A DNA stretch of 57,423 bases from an uncultured Selenomonadaceae bacterium (GCA_905234235.1 CAJOHN010000008.1:161406-218828), one strand, 5' to 3'; counted from the stretch's first letter, positions 1 through 9,771 are shown. Notes: a model not told the origin generated them from the letters alone. Translations and numbers: made by a program.

Positions 1-1943
1 AAAAGTTCCCGCGCCTCCGTCAGCCCGCGATAGATTAAAAATTTTTCTGCCAATGCATTCTCTTTGCCGCCCAACGATATTTCCAAGCCCGATTCGTTTA
101 ATCTTAATCTGTCCGCGTCGTTCAATAAATTTTTTTCTCCGACTTTGCGCGGGAAATTTTTATCATCGAAACCTAAAACGAAAATCGCCCGCGAATTTTG
201 CAACGAATTTTGTTCAAACTGCGCGACCGTTACCTCGTCGAGTCCGGGCGGTATCAGCGACATTTCTAACGCCTCTAAGCCCTCCAAGATTATCGTTTCA
301 AATTCTCGCGCCGTTATTTTTTCTTCGCCGAGTGTGTCCGCCACTTGCTCCAATAAATTTATCACGTCGTCCCAAATTTTTAGATGTTCCCGCGAAAGTG
401 CCAAGTTCCCGCGAATTTCTTCCGCCTGCGACCAATCCGATAATTTTTCCGGCACGTCCAGTTCCTCCAAAAGTTTGAACAATGCCGTTGCCATTGCGAT
501 TATTTCTTTGGCCGAAGTTTTCACGCGCTCGGCGAATTTTATCAACGGTTCCGCGCAGATTTTTTTTATGCCGTTGATTTTCTCAAGGTATTCAAGCTCG
601 GCGGGAGTGGCAGGTTGAATCGGCGCGTCCAATGATTTCACTCGGCGATACTCCCAATTTTTTTGCCAATTCGCCGCGCTTTTTATCCCGAACTCAATCA
701 CGTAATTCTCCAGTAAGTCAACGTCCTCTTGCGCCACGTCGAAAAAACCCGTCCTTAAGCAACGGAAAATTGATTCACGTCGCCAACCGCGCAGAACTTC
801 CAACGCCGAACGAATCAGCTCCGCTAACGGGTGATGCGCCGCCGCTCGTTTCATGTCGATAAAGCGCGGTATCGCGTGGAGCTCGAATATCGATTTTATC
901 AGCGAAAAATATTGCTCGTCGCGTGCCAAAACTCCGATGTCGCGAAGACGATAATTTTTTTTCACGAGCCGTAAAATTTCTTGCGCGACTGCTTCCACTT
1001 CCGCCCGCCGATTCACCGCCTCAATTACTTTCAAACCCGTAACATCCGCAAATTTTTTTGGCTTATAATCGAAAAGTTTTTGCTCCAAAATTTTCAACGG
1101 CACGGATTTAAATCTGCGCGGAGTTTCAAGGCGCGTGATTCTGAACTCGACGCCGAGCTCCGCCGCCAAATTTTTTATCGTGTGGAAAGTTTTCGAGGCG
1201 CGATTAAAAATCCCAACCTCAGAAATATTTTCGCGGCTGTTTAAATCTGTATCCATCGGCAACGTGATGTGAACATTCCGCGCGCACGTGAATAATTTTT
1301 TTAAAAAGTTACGTTGTTGCGGGTCGAAGAAGATAAAGCCGTCGATAAAAATTTCCGCGTCCGCCAATGTCGCCGATTGTTCCATGAACTCCGTTGCCCG
1401 CTCCAATAAATTTTCGTCGTCAGTTAATTTGTCAGCCAACGCCGCCTTAAAATCCTCCGCGAAAAGTTTCAAATCTTGCAGTTTATCCTTCAGCTCGTCG
1501 ACTTCGATTTTATCTGCCGCCGCGTCCAATTTCTCCGCGTCTATCGAATAAATCCTAAGCTCTTTTAATTCCTCCGCTAAAATTTCTACGAAGCCCTGTT
1601 GCTTTGCCGCCCGTACAAAATATTTCAACTCGCCCGCCTTATCGCGCCGCAATAAAATTTTCCTCAGCAAAAGTCGCCGCCCGATTTCCGATATGCGCGG
1701 GACTAATCCTCCGCCGATTTCCTCTAAAATTTGTCGTGCAAAGCGATTGAAACTGTTCATGCGCGTATTGAACGCTCCGCCCGTTAAACTTGCCAATTCC
1801 AATTCTGCGCGGTAAGTTTGATACGCCGGCAGTAAAAAAATTATTTCTGTCTTAAGCGGCTCGCTGTCTAAAATTTTTTTGGCGCGTCGTAAGCACTCGA
1901 AAGTTTTGCCGACGCCCGCCCGTCCGATTATCATTTCTATCAT
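1..1943 (-). CDS. addB: AddB, helicase-nuclease subunit (C-terminal part outside window)
   Basis: Read on the minus strand, one open frame runs from ATG 1943 (GGGAGGG six bases upstream) to the left edge, giving 647 codons of an expected roughly 1100. The product begins MIEMIIGRAGVGKTFE, with the Walker A motif GRAGVGKT at residues 7-14, followed by a helicase-like segment containing IFIDGFIFFDPQQ (Walker B-like region), and LPMDTDL and VLGFDDKNFP further on. These match the AddB/RexB family, whose partner AddA forms the double-strand-break resection nuclease of Firmicutes. The C-terminal nuclease and most of the Fe-S cysteines would lie beyond position 1. AddA is not visible here and would be expected downstream, to the left. 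Four copies of the dispersed CTGCGCGG word lie inside this gene, in three different reading frames. Assignment is confident from motifs and length. Confidence 0.88.
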   Translation of the reverse strand, partial: MIEMIIGRAGVGKTFECLRRAKKILDSEPLKTEIIFLLPAYQTYRAELELASLTGGAFNTRMNSFNRFARQILEEIGGGLVPRISEIGRRLLLRKILLRRDKAGELKYFVRAAKQQGFVEILAEELKELRIYSIDAEKLDAAADKIEVDELKDKLQDLKLFAEDFKAALADKLTDDENLLERATEFMEQSATLADAEIFIDGFIFFDPQQRNFLKKLFTCARNVHITLPMDTDLNSRENISEVGIFNRASKTFHTIKNLAAELGVEFRITRLETPRRFKSVPLKILEQKLFDYKPKKFADVTGLKVIEAVNRRAEVEAVAQEILRLVKKNYRLRDIGVLARDEQYFSLIKSIFELHAIPRFIDMKRAAAHHPLAELIRSALEVLRGWRRESIFRCLRTGFFDVAQEDVDLLENYVIEFGIKSAANWQKNWEYRRVKSLDAPIQPATPAELEYLEKINGIKKICAEPLIKFAERVKTSAKEIIAMATALFKLLEELDVPEKLSDWSQAEEIRGNLALSREHLKIWDDVINLLEQVADTLGEEKITAREFETIILEGLEALEMSLIPPGLDEVTVAQFEQNSLQNSRAIFVLGFDDKNFPRKVGEKNLLNDADRLRLNESGLEISLGGKENALAEKFLIYRGLTEAREL

Positions 1944-2006
1944 GAAAAACCCTCCCGCTAATCATTATACAAAGAATTTCGGCTAAGTGGTAAAGATTTT
2001 TTTATG

Positions 2007-2015
2007 TGATATAAT
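2007..2015 (+). promoter_or_regulatory. Extended -10 promoter of the Hsp70-like gene
   Basis: TGATATAAT is a perfect TGn extended -10 hexamer with no good -35 upstream, which is usual for this class. Transcription would begin near 2021, which rules out the upstream GTG at 1987 as start and supports ATG 2035. Confidence 0.6.
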
Positions 2016-2034
2016 CTGCGCGGGTGATGAAATT

Positions 2035-4407
2035 ATGACGAAGATACTAACAAGCGTGAAGATTTCGGACGCGGATTTAAAGAATTTTGGCGACGCCGAA
2101 CAGCTGAAAACTTTCCTACTGAATTGCGACAAAGACCGCGCAGGGCTCGACCCTTACGACGAAAATATTTTGTTCGACCCGAATCGCGGGCATTGGGATT
2201 TATGGGACATCGACCAAGAAGACGGCACTGAAATTTCTCTCGGCGAAAATTTTGTAGCGCGCGACCCCGCAACCGACGTTTCAAGCGGCATCGTCGCTAT
2301 CGATTTCGGAACCAGCCGCACCGTCGTCGTCTACGAAAATGAACACTCACAAATTTTGCCGTTGCAAGTCGGGAGCGGCTCTTACAGTAACGGGGTTAAT
2401 TTTTCTGCCGATTACGAAAATCCGACGGTGATTCAGTTCATTGACATAGAAAGTTTTTTGAAGGCTTATTATTGGCGCGAGGGACGCCCGTTGACCAGTT
2501 GGGACGACGTAAAAATTTCACACGCGGCTTTTGAAAATTTAATCAACGGCGGCTCGGAGAAATTCTACTCGTTCTTGACTGACTTAAAATATTGGTGCGG
2601 CTCCAAAACTCAATTCATGCTCCGCGACGAAAAAAATTTCATAACGCAACTGGCTCCGTTCGCGGAGTTGGCGGAGGACGAAATAAATCCGCTGGAAATT
2701 TACGCGTATTATCTTGGGTTGTACATTAACAACATGCAACAGGAGAATCATATTTTTTTGAATTATATTTTGTCGTTCCCCGTGACGTATGAGAAAAGTG
2801 TTCGGGAGAAAATGCGGCTGTGCTTTGAACGCGGGCTGAAAAAATCTTTGCCGACGGCATTACTATCCAACGAAACGCTGATGAAAAAATTTTCCGTGAG
2901 AGAGGGCGCAAGTGAGGCGGCGGCTTACGCGATAACGGCTTTGCAAGAATACGGCTTCGACCCGGCGGGCGAGGAAGAAAATTATTATGCGGTGTTCGAT
3001 TTCGGCGGCGGCACGACTGATTTTGATTTCGGATTTATGCGCGAGGCGTCCAGCGACCGTTATGATTATTTGCTTGTGCATTTCGGGGAGAATGGCGACA
3101 GGACTTTAGGCGGTGAAAATCTTTTAAAGCTGTTGGCGTTCGAGATTTTTAGGGCGAATCAAGACCGTTTGTTGAGACCGGATGGCGGCGGGAAAATTCC
3201 ATTTACATGGGCGGCGGAGAAAAAAGATTTCGCGGGCTCGGAGGCTTTGATTAAAGATTCGCAAGAGGCTCATGCAAACATGCACGCGTTGATTGAAAAA
3301 ATTCGTCCCGTGTGGGAGGCTCCCGACTCCGACGCGGCAAAGGAAATTTTGGCGGGCGGATTTATAAAACTCAATCTTTTCCGCGACGATGGACAGCTTA
3401 TTGAAAATTTCAGTTTGGACGCGGGCATTGACTTGTTAAAAATTTTACGCGGCAGAATCAAGGCGGGCATAAATAATTTTTTCATTTCGATGAAGGAAGC
3501 CTTTGAAAAGAACAGTAAAAATTCTCTCCGCAAGATAAAGCCACTCCGCGAGATTAATGAAATTTCTATTTTTCTGGCGGGTAATTCGTCTAAGTCTAAG
3601 ATTGTCAACGAACTTTTTGCGGAATATCTTTTGCCGGTTGAGGACACACGGCTTGCGGCTGATGAAAATCCTTTTGCGAACGGACGACTTAAAAGCGGCT
3701 ACGAACTTAAAGACGATTATTTTATGCAACGCGGCAGTATTTATCGGCGCGACGAAAACGGCTTAGAAATTTGGCTCGGCGATATGGATAATTCTGACGA
3801 CCAGATTGTTTTAAGCGAGACCGTTAAGAAAATTCCCGTCGACCGCGCAGGCGAGAAATCTCCCGTACAAAATTTATTCGGTTTCGTGGGGAAGGCACCC
3901 GAATTTAAAATTTATCCCGCGCTCGGAACGGAGGCGGCTCACGAATTGCAAAAAGCTCGCGGCGTCGAGATTCGCACAGACTTGACGGCTCCGACGGGTA
4001 AAACGGGCGTTGCTTACGGCTTATTGTTAAGCAGGGCGGGCGGCAACGTTCAAACTAAACACATCACGCCCGACGCCTCCAAAACTCCGTTCAGTTGCTA
4101 CGTCGGCAGAAATAAAAAGCGCAAGTTCAAAACCGTCATCGACAGAAATACAAAATTTGACGTGTGGTATCCGTTCATCGACGCGGGCGACAGTTTCGAC
4201 ATTTTTTATACGAATTTGCCCGAAGCCGTTTCTAATCAAATGAACATTCAGAAGGCGAAGCGAATCACAATTAACCTTGACGAACCCGACGAAGATTTAA
4301 CGGTTTATATTCGCGCCGTGAAGTCGAACGTTATCGAGTATCAAATTGCGCACAGTGAAGATGAACTTTCCGACGAAAATATTTCCGAGCAGATTGAATT
4401 GAACTGA
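2035..4407 (+). CDS. Hsp70/actin-fold ATPase of unknown role
   Basis: The 790-residue product has the three signatures of the Hsp70/actin ATPase fold: phosphate-1 AIDFGTSRTVVVY (about residues 88-100), phosphate-2 VFDFGGGTTDFDFG (about 319-333) and adenosine motif IFLAGNSSKSKI (about 512-523). About 85 residues of unrecognised sequence, rich in Asp and Trp (WDLWDIDQEDG), precede the ATPase fold, and the region after about residue 540 is not a recognisable DnaK substrate-binding domain. No GrpE or DnaJ is nearby and the gene stands alone between its own promoter and a terminator, so it is not the housekeeping DnaK. Related solo Hsp70-like proteins are common but functionally undefined. ATG 2035 was chosen because a promoter -10 box overlaps the longer GTG frame. 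Confidence 0.75.
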   Translation: MTKILTSVKISDADLKNFGDAEQLKTFLLNCDKDRAGLDPYDENILFDPNRGHWDLWDIDQEDGTEISLGENFVARDPATDVSSGIVAIDFGTSRTVVVYENEHSQILPLQVGSGSYSNGVNFSADYENPTVIQFIDIESFLKAYYWREGRPLTSWDDVKISHAAFENLINGGSEKFYSFLTDLKYWCGSKTQFMLRDEKNFITQLAPFAELAEDEINPLEIYAYYLGLYINNMQQENHIFLNYILSFPVTYEKSVREKMRLCFERGLKKSLPTALLSNETLMKKFSVREGASEAAAYAITALQEYGFDPAGEEENYYAVFDFGGGTTDFDFGFMREASSDRYDYLLVHFGENGDRTLGGENLLKLLAFEIFRANQDRLLRPDGGGKIPFTWAAEKKDFAGSEALIKDSQEAHANMHALIEKIRPVWEAPDSDAAKEILAGGFIKLNLFRDDGQLIENFSLDAGIDLLKILRGRIKAGINNFFISMKEAFEKNSKNSLRKIKPLREINEISIFLAGNSSKSKIVNELFAEYLLPVEDTRLAADENPFANGRLKSGYELKDDYFMQRGSIYRRDENGLEIWLGDMDNSDDQIVLSETVKKIPVDRAGEKSPVQNLFGFVGKAPEFKIYPALGTEAAHELQKARGVEIRTDLTAPTGKTGVAYGLLLSRAGGNVQTKHITPDASKTPFSCYVGRNKKRKFKTVIDRNTKFDVWYPFIDAGDSFDIFYTNLPEAVSNQMNIQKAKRITINLDEPDEDLTVYIRAVKSNVIEYQIAHSEDELSDENISEQIELN

Positions 4408-4410
4408 GCA

Positions 4411-4448
4411 AAAAAAAATCCTCTCCAAACATCGGAAAGGATTTTTTT
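4411..4448. terminator. Bidirectional intrinsic terminator
   Basis: An A-run, the stem TCCTCTCC/GGAAAGGA (one C-A mismatch) and a T-run lie between two convergent genes. The symmetry lets it serve both the Hsp70-like gene and the RTX gene. Confidence 0.8.
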
Positions 4449-4468
4449 ATTCGACAAGAAACGTATGC

Positions 4469-7400
4469 TTACTTTAATGCAAGTGTGGAGCCGCTGATTT
4501 TGTAGGTGGAATTGTTGACGTGGAAAGTTGTTGCCGTGAAGTTTTTCAACGTTATGGAGTTACTGCTGTCAAACTTCAGCGTTACAGCCTTATTCTTTTT
4601 GCTGTAGGACGCCGTGAAGTCGATATTATCGAGCGTGAGCGTGTCATTATCGTCGAAGCCGATTATAACGTCTTTACCGTCGCCGTATTCATAAGAGAAA
4701 ATATCCGCGCCGGCGTTGCCCCAGAGTGAATCGTTACCTTTGCCTCCGATTAAAATATCATTGCCCGCACCGCCGTAAAGTTTATCATTACCTTTGCCAC
4801 CGAGAATCGAATCATTCCCCGCCATTCCGTAAAGCGTATCCTTGCCCGAACCGCCAATAATTGTGTTGTCAAATGCATTGCCCGTGATTTTTACCTTTTT
4901 AGTCCGCGCAGAAGCATCGGCGATCTCGTAAGCTGAGCCAAGCGTCACAGAAGATTTAGTTTTATTCGTCATGGTAAAGGTCGAAGCAGATTTTCCGGTC
5001 GAATCGTCGCTACCGCCGCCATAAACGGAAGACGTAGAATTATCGTTGAAATCAACTACAGTAATCTGTTTGCCCTTGCCGTTTTGGACAGTGATTGAAC
5101 CGTTGCCGACCGTCAAAACGACATCATTGCCGCTGATTGAGAAGGCAGTTATCGAGGCATTTTCTTCGGCGAGTTTAATTTTATCTTCACCCGCAACGTA
5201 ATCGCTGATAAAATCGTTGTCCGCCGTGTGAATGAAAACATCTTTGCCTTCGCCGCCCGTCAACGTATCATTACCCGTGCCGCCACAAATCGAATCGTCG
5301 CCCGCGTCGCCATTAATGAAGTCGTCGCCTGCGTCGCCATAAAGAACGTCAGCACCCTCGCCGCCATAAATTGTATCGTTGCCGGTGTTGCTGAAGATTG
5401 TATCATTACCTACGCCCGTCGAAATGGAATTCGCTTTTTTATTGCCGACAATCGTAACGTCACGAATCAAGGCGGTTGCATCGACATTCTTAACGGAAGA
5501 GTAATTTGTTAAGTCGAGCATGTCGTCGTTGAAATCTTTAGAAACGGTCATCAATGCGCCCTTAACCGAAACCGAAGAAGAACCGCTGCCGTAATTGTCT
5601 TGAGATACAGCCTTGCCTGAAGTGGCATAACCTGCGGAGCTTGACGTTGGATAATGTTCGGAGCTTTGCTTTGCAAGGTAGCGCAGGAACATGTAACCGC
5701 CCGCATAAGCAACGTTCGTGCCGGTGCCGGGAACTAAAGCTAAGGAATTCCTTAAATTATTCGCGTTGCCCGCCAAAGAATTTATGGTAGACGTTCTTTC
5801 ATCATCTATGCCGTGAGTTAATTCCGCCATGCCTTCCGAGATAAATTCCGGTAAATCAGCGAAATAATTAATGTTAGTCGCCATTACCGCATGCGTAAAT
5901 TCGTGCGCCAAAGTTCTATCCAAGTAGGCATTCGTAACTGAGCTCTCACCGTCTACATTGCCGGTCGGAATGCTGTTGTAGTAGCGCATGTTGACTTTCA
6001 TTCCAAGCTTGGTAGCCTTCCCTGCATTCGAGTAGTAATAGGGAGTAGAAGCCAATGTGTTGTTGTTCTCGTTGATAAAGCCAAAGTACATTTCCTTGAC
6101 TGTAGCGGAAGAGCTCGACGAGAATCCGAAATTGTTTCCATAAGACTGCGCGATAAGATTCAGTGCACCGCTTGCCCACCACGTTTGAAGGGCTTGCCAA
6201 ATATATCTCTGTGTGCTGTTCGTCAAACTGTTGTAGCTTATTTCGTACGCGTCATATGGTGTATAGAACTGCGCCAGTTTAATTGTCAAGCCGTTGGTTG
6301 TGAAGGAGTTGCCGGTGAAGGAATTAACCGCGCCGCTTTCCGGAACTATGCCGGAGGAAGTTTTTTGATAAGTGGAGCCGCCCGCATCGAAACCGGTTAT
6401 CGCGCCGGTGTCTGAGTTGCTTAAGTCAATGCCACAAGAATTTTTCAAGAAATTAGTTGCATTGCCCGTTGTCCTGCAATCGTCAACCATCTGATTAATC
6501 GCGGCACTGATATTGGAGAAATAACCGCCCGAAGCTACGGAGACTGCTTGATTGAGCGCGCTGATACCGGAATAAGTTGTCGTGTCTAAAGACTTCATAA
6601 ACTTTTTGATAACGTCTTGCTGACTGATAACGGCTGCCGGTGTGGTATCGGACGTTGACGACGGATAGATATTGACAGTTTTATTTTTCGCGCCAGCTAA
6701 TGTTATCTTGCCGCTGTTCCCGACTGTTACGACGACATCATTATTTACGGTTGATTTTGTCCAACTTGCGCCACCCGCGATTGTCAGCGAATCGTTAGAA
6801 CTCCAGTTATAAATGACATCGTTGCCGTCGCCCGAACTGTATTGATAGAGATGACTTGTAGCGGTGGAGCCGTAGATAGTATCGTTGCCCGTGCCGCCGC
6901 TGACAGTTAATTTGTCGCCGCTGAGACTGATTCTATCCGCGCCTGCACCGCCACTAACCGAATGCTCGTTGCCACCGGCGATAATTGTATCATCATCGTT
7001 ACCGCCACTGATCGTATTGCGCCAATAGGAACCTGTGAGACTGATTAAATCGTTACCGTCGTCGCCGTTGAGTTTTGAATTGGAATATCCGCCGCTGAGA
7101 GTATCTTTTCCGCTACCGGCATTAACAGTAACTTTATCAGCCCAGTTATAAATGGTGTCATTACCCGCGCCCACGTTGATTGTAACGTTGGTGCCGCTGT
7201 TATTGACTGTGTCCGCGTAAGCCGTGCCTGTCAAGAGGGTATTGGGGTTGGAATTGGAAATAAGCGTGCCTTTCGGCGTTGTGACCAAATTGATGCCGCC
7301 AACTATATTGATAAGCTTATCTGCGCCGCCACTCAAGGTAATTGCTCCGCCGCCAGATATGCTGACTACAACGTTAGAACTAACAGTCTCCTTTGAATAG

Positions 7401-9436
7401 GAAGCATTGCTACTGAGGCTGAGCGTATCGTTACCGCTCCAATTCGAGAGATAATCATAACCGTCGCCGTAGTTGTACTGGTACAAGACGCCGTTGCTTC
7501 TTAAACTTGAAGTATTAACAGTATCGTTACCCGTGCCGCCTTTGACCGTGATTCCCGACCAATCGCTTAAGTTAATAACATCATTATCTGCGCCGCCATT
7601 GATTGAAACTCGCGGGTCATTGCTCGTAATGGTATCGTTGCCTGCGCCACCGTCTATCGTGACATAACCGTAGCCATTGTTAATCGTGTGATAGGAGCTT
7701 GTGCTGTTGTAGATAGAATCGTTGCCGCCGTTGCCAAGAATAGTCGCGCCGCCTGCGTAGTTGCGAATCGTGTTAGCGTCGCTTGTCCCGCTTACCAAAC
7801 TGTTTGTGTTGTAGTTGTAGATAACGGGGTTAGGATTTGTATTCGGATAAATGTTGACAATCTTATCACTCGCGCCGCCTAAGGTTATCGCGCCGCCGCC
7901 AGATATGCTGACTACGACATTACCGTTTATCGTTTCTTGGGAATAAGAAACGCCGCTTGCGAGGCTGAGTGTATCGTTAACATTCCAATTCGTAATGTAA
8001 TCGTAGCCGTCGCCAGAATTGTACTTAAACAGAATGCCGTTGCTTCTTAAACTTGGAGTATTAACGGTATCATTACCCGTGCCGCCAACAACCGTGACTT
8101 TCGACCAATCGCTTAAGTTAATAACATCATTATCTGCACCGCCATTGATTGAAACTCGCGGATCGTAACTCGTGATAGTATCGTTGCCGGAGCCGCCGTC
8201 TATCGTGACGTAACCGTAGCCGCCATTAATTGTGTAAGTGTACGTGCTGTTGTAAATTGAATCGTTACCGCCGTTGCCGAGAATAGTCGCGCCGCCTGCA
8301 CGGTTAATAATCGTGTCAGCATTGCTTGTCCCGCTCACCAAACTGTTTGTGTTGATATTGTTAATGACATCGGAGACGAGAGTTCCGCCGACGATATTAA
8401 CAGTATTACCGCTCGCGCCGTTCAAAGTTATTGCGCCGCCGCCTTGCAAACTGATTCTTACGTCGTTAGTGTTGATTGTCTCTTTGGAGTAGGAGCCGCC
8501 GCTGAGGCTTAACGTATCATAGCCGCTCCAATTCGTAATGTAATCGTTGCCGTCGCCGTAAGCATATTGATACAAAACGCCGTTGCTTCTTGAAGTGTAG
8601 GTATAAACAGTATCGTTACCTGTGCCGCCCTTAACCGTGATGCCCGACCAACTTCCAAGACTAATAACATCGTTATCTGCGCCACCGTTGATTGAAACTC
8701 GCGGGTCATTGCTCGTAATGGTATCGTTGCCTGCGCCACCGTCTATCGTGACATAACCATAGCCGCCATTAATTGTGTAAGTGTACGTGCTGTTGTAAAT
8801 TGAATCGTTGCCACCGTTGCCGAGAATAGTCGCGCCGCCTGCATAGTTGCGAATCGTGTTAGCGTCGCTCGTCCCGCTTACTAAACTATTTGTGTTGTAA
8901 TTGGTAATGGTATCGGTAGCGGAGCCTTGCAAAGTACCTCCAACGATATTAACAGTTTTGCCGCTCGCGCCGTTCAAAGTTATTGCGCCACCGCTCGTCA
9001 GGCTGATTCTTACATCGTTAGAGTTGATTGTCTCTCTTGTGTAGGAATAGCCGCCGAGCGAAACTGTATCGCTAGCTTTGTAGTTGTAAATCAAATCGTT
9101 ACCGTCGCCCGATGTGTACTGGTAAATTATGCCGTTATCGTAACTGCTGGTGTCACCGTAAATGGTATCGTTGCCGGTGCCGCCGCGAACTGTTACACCG
9201 CGTTGGCTTTTACCGGAATTCAAATAAATCCTATCAGCACCGTCGCCGCCGTTAATCGAAGTGTACCAGCCCCAATAATTGGTAACGGTATCGTCGCCCG
9301 CGCCCGCCGCAATCGTTACATAATCAACATTACCGTTATAGATACTGTCGTTGTAACTTGTACCGCTGACCAAACTGTTTGAATTGGTGTTGCTGATAGT
9401 TGCAAACCTCTGAAGGTGAAAAACAAACCCGCGCAT
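4469..9436 (-). CDS. Giant RTX-repeat surface or secreted protein with HEFTH metallopeptidase-like domain
   Basis: The product is about 1655 residues. From residue 15 to about 830 and again from about 1310 to the end it carries calcium-binding RTX nonapeptides (GGxGNDxI types such as GGTGNDTIYG and GGAGNDILIGG). The N-terminal part is a module repeated about every 540 bp (compare the NTNSLVSG starts near 9390, 8897, 8357 and 7816). A non-RTX domain at about 930-1300 holds HEFTH (about residues 1176-1180) followed 20-plus residues later by EGMAEL, the layout of a gluzincin zinc protease. There is no Sec signal peptide; RTX proteins normally leave by type I secretion, and no type I exporter is visible here. 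ATG 9436 is preferred over ATG 9442 because AGGAG then lies eight bases upstream instead of two. It could be an adhesin rather than an active protease. Confidence 0.82.
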   Translation of the reverse strand: MRGFVFHLQRFATISNTNSNSLVSGTSYNDSIYNGNVDYVTIAAGAGDDTVTNYWGWYTSINGGDGADRIYLNSGKSQRGVTVRGGTGNDTIYGDTSSYDNGIIYQYTSGDGNDLIYNYKASDTVSLGGYSYTRETINSNDVRISLTSGGAITLNGASGKTVNIVGGTLQGSATDTITNYNTNSLVSGTSDANTIRNYAGGATILGNGGNDSIYNSTYTYTINGGYGYVTIDGGAGNDTITSNDPRVSINGGADNDVISLGSWSGITVKGGTGNDTVYTYTSRSNGVLYQYAYGDGNDYITNWSGYDTLSLSGGSYSKETINTNDVRISLQGGGAITLNGASGNTVNIVGGTLVSDVINNINTNSLVSGTSNADTIINRAGGATILGNGGNDSIYNSTYTYTINGGYGYVTIDGGSGNDTITSYDPRVSINGGADNDVINLSDWSKVTVVGGTGNDTVNTPSLRSNGILFKYNSGDGYDYITNWNVNDTLSLASGVSYSQETINGNVVVSISGGGAITLGGASDKIVNIYPNTNPNPVIYNYNTNSLVSGTSDANTIRNYAGGATILGNGGNDSIYNSTSSYHTINNGYGYVTIDGGAGNDTITSNDPRVSINGGADNDVINLSDWSGITVKGGTGNDTVNTSSLRSNGVLYQYNYGDGYDYLSNWSGNDTLSLSSNASYSKETVSSNVVVSISGGGAITLSGGADKLINIVGGINLVTTPKGTLISNSNPNTLLTGTAYADTVNNSGTNVTINVGAGNDTIYNWADKVTVNAGSGKDTLSGGYSNSKLNGDDGNDLISLTGSYWRNTISGGNDDDTIIAGGNEHSVSGGAGADRISLSGDKLTVSGGTGNDTIYGSTATSHLYQYSSGDGNDVIYNWSSNDSLTIAGGASWTKSTVNNDVVVTVGNSGKITLAGAKNKTVNIYPSSTSDTTPAAVISQQDVIKKFMKSLDTTTYSGISALNQAVSVASGGYFSNISAAINQMVDDCRTTGNATNFLKNSCGIDLSNSDTGAITGFDAGGSTYQKTSSGIVPESGAVNSFTGNSFTTNGLTIKLAQFYTPYDAYEISYNSLTNSTQRYIWQALQTWWASGALNLIAQSYGNNFGFSSSSSATVKEMYFGFINENNNTLASTPYYYSNAGKATKLGMKVNMRYYNSIPTGNVDGESSVTNAYLDRTLAHEFTHAVMATNINYFADLPEFISEGMAELTHGIDDERTSTINSLAGNANNLRNSLALVPGTGTNVAYAGGYMFLRYLAKQSSEHYPTSSSAGYATSGKAVSQDNYGSGSSSVSVKGALMTVSKDFNDDMLDLTNYSSVKNVDATALIRDVTIVGNKKANSISTGVGNDTIFSNTGNDTIYGGEGADVLYGDAGDDFINGDAGDDSICGGTGNDTLTGGEGKDVFIHTADNDFISDYVAGEDKIKLAEENASITAFSISGNDVVLTVGNGSITVQNGKGKQITVVDFNDNSTSSVYGGGSDDSTGKSASTFTMTNKTKSSVTLGSAYEIADASARTKKVKITGNAFDNTIIGGSGKDTLYGMAGNDSILGGKGNDKLYGGAGNDILIGGKGNDSLWGNAGADIFSYEYGDGKDVIIGFDDNDTLTLDNIDFTASYSKKNKAVTLKFDSSNSITLKNFTATTFHVNNSTYKISGSTLALK

Positions 9437-9520
9437 AATCATCGCTCCTTTCTGCTAAAGAAAAACATTCCACATTCAGCTGTAAAGCCTCCTTCCAAGC
9501 ATGTATTTTTTTACGATTGA

Positions 9521-9549
9521 ATTATAAAAAAATGTACTAGGAAAATCAA
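9521..9549 (-). promoter_or_regulatory. Sigma-70 type promoter of the RTX gene
   Basis: On the minus strand TTGATT (9549-9544), a 17-bp spacer and TATAAT (9526-9521) form a near-consensus promoter. This leaves a leader of about 75 bases before ATG 9436. Confidence 0.75.
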
Positions 9550-9594
9550 GAATAAAGTTCCGCCGTAGAAAAAATTTTCACGTATCCAACGCAA

Positions 9595-9623
9595 AAGCCG
9601 CGCTCCGAATTGAAACGCGGCTT
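9595..9623 (-). terminator. Hairpin after tRNA-Ser
   Basis: AAGCCGCG and CGCGGCTT form a perfect 8-bp stem just downstream of the tRNA on the minus strand. The following T-run is short (four T). Confidence 0.6.
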
Positions 9624-9638
9624 ATTAATTTCTGTTTA

Positions 9639-9727
9639 TGGCGGAGGGGGTGGGATTCGAACCCACGGTGGCTTGTGACCACACTTGATTTCGAGTCAAG
9701 CACCTTCAACCGCTCGGACACTCCTCC
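9639..9727 (-). tRNA. tRNA-Ser(CGA)
   Basis: The minus strand folds as a class II tRNA. The anticodon arm is CTTGA-CTCGAAA-TCAAG, giving anticodon CGA for codon UCG. It has a long variable arm (GTGG/CCAC), T arm GTGGG-TTCGAAT-CCCAC, discriminator G and an encoded CCA. The acceptor GGAGGAG pairs with CCCCTCC except for an A-C opposition at the sixth pair. Confidence 0.93.
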
Positions 9728-9739
9728 GCAATGCACGCA

Positions 9740-9768
9740 ATACTATCACGCAAGATTTTTTCTGTCAA
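9740..9768 (-). promoter_or_regulatory. Promoter of tRNA-Ser
   Basis: TTGACA (9768-9763), a 17-bp spacer and TAGTAT (9745-9740) lie 12 bases upstream of the tRNA 5' end on the minus strand. The -35 box sits immediately after the rubrerythrin stop codon. Confidence 0.75.
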
Positions 9769-9771
9769 GAA

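Noticed and set aside
1-1943. Plus-strand open frames over the first 1.6 kb
   Set aside because: They have no family resemblance or ribosome sites and are antisense to a clear AddB frame on the minus strand.
4500-9400. Open frames on the plus strand opposite the RTX gene
   Set aside because: They are shadows of the Gly/Asp/Asn-rich repeat codons and encode low-complexity Val/Ala runs without starts preceded by ribosome sites.
9455-9475. Six-codon open frame (MWNVFL) behind AAGGAGG in the RTX leader
   Set aside because: The spacing is 12 bases, there is no regulatory codon run or hairpin, and so short a frame can arise by chance.
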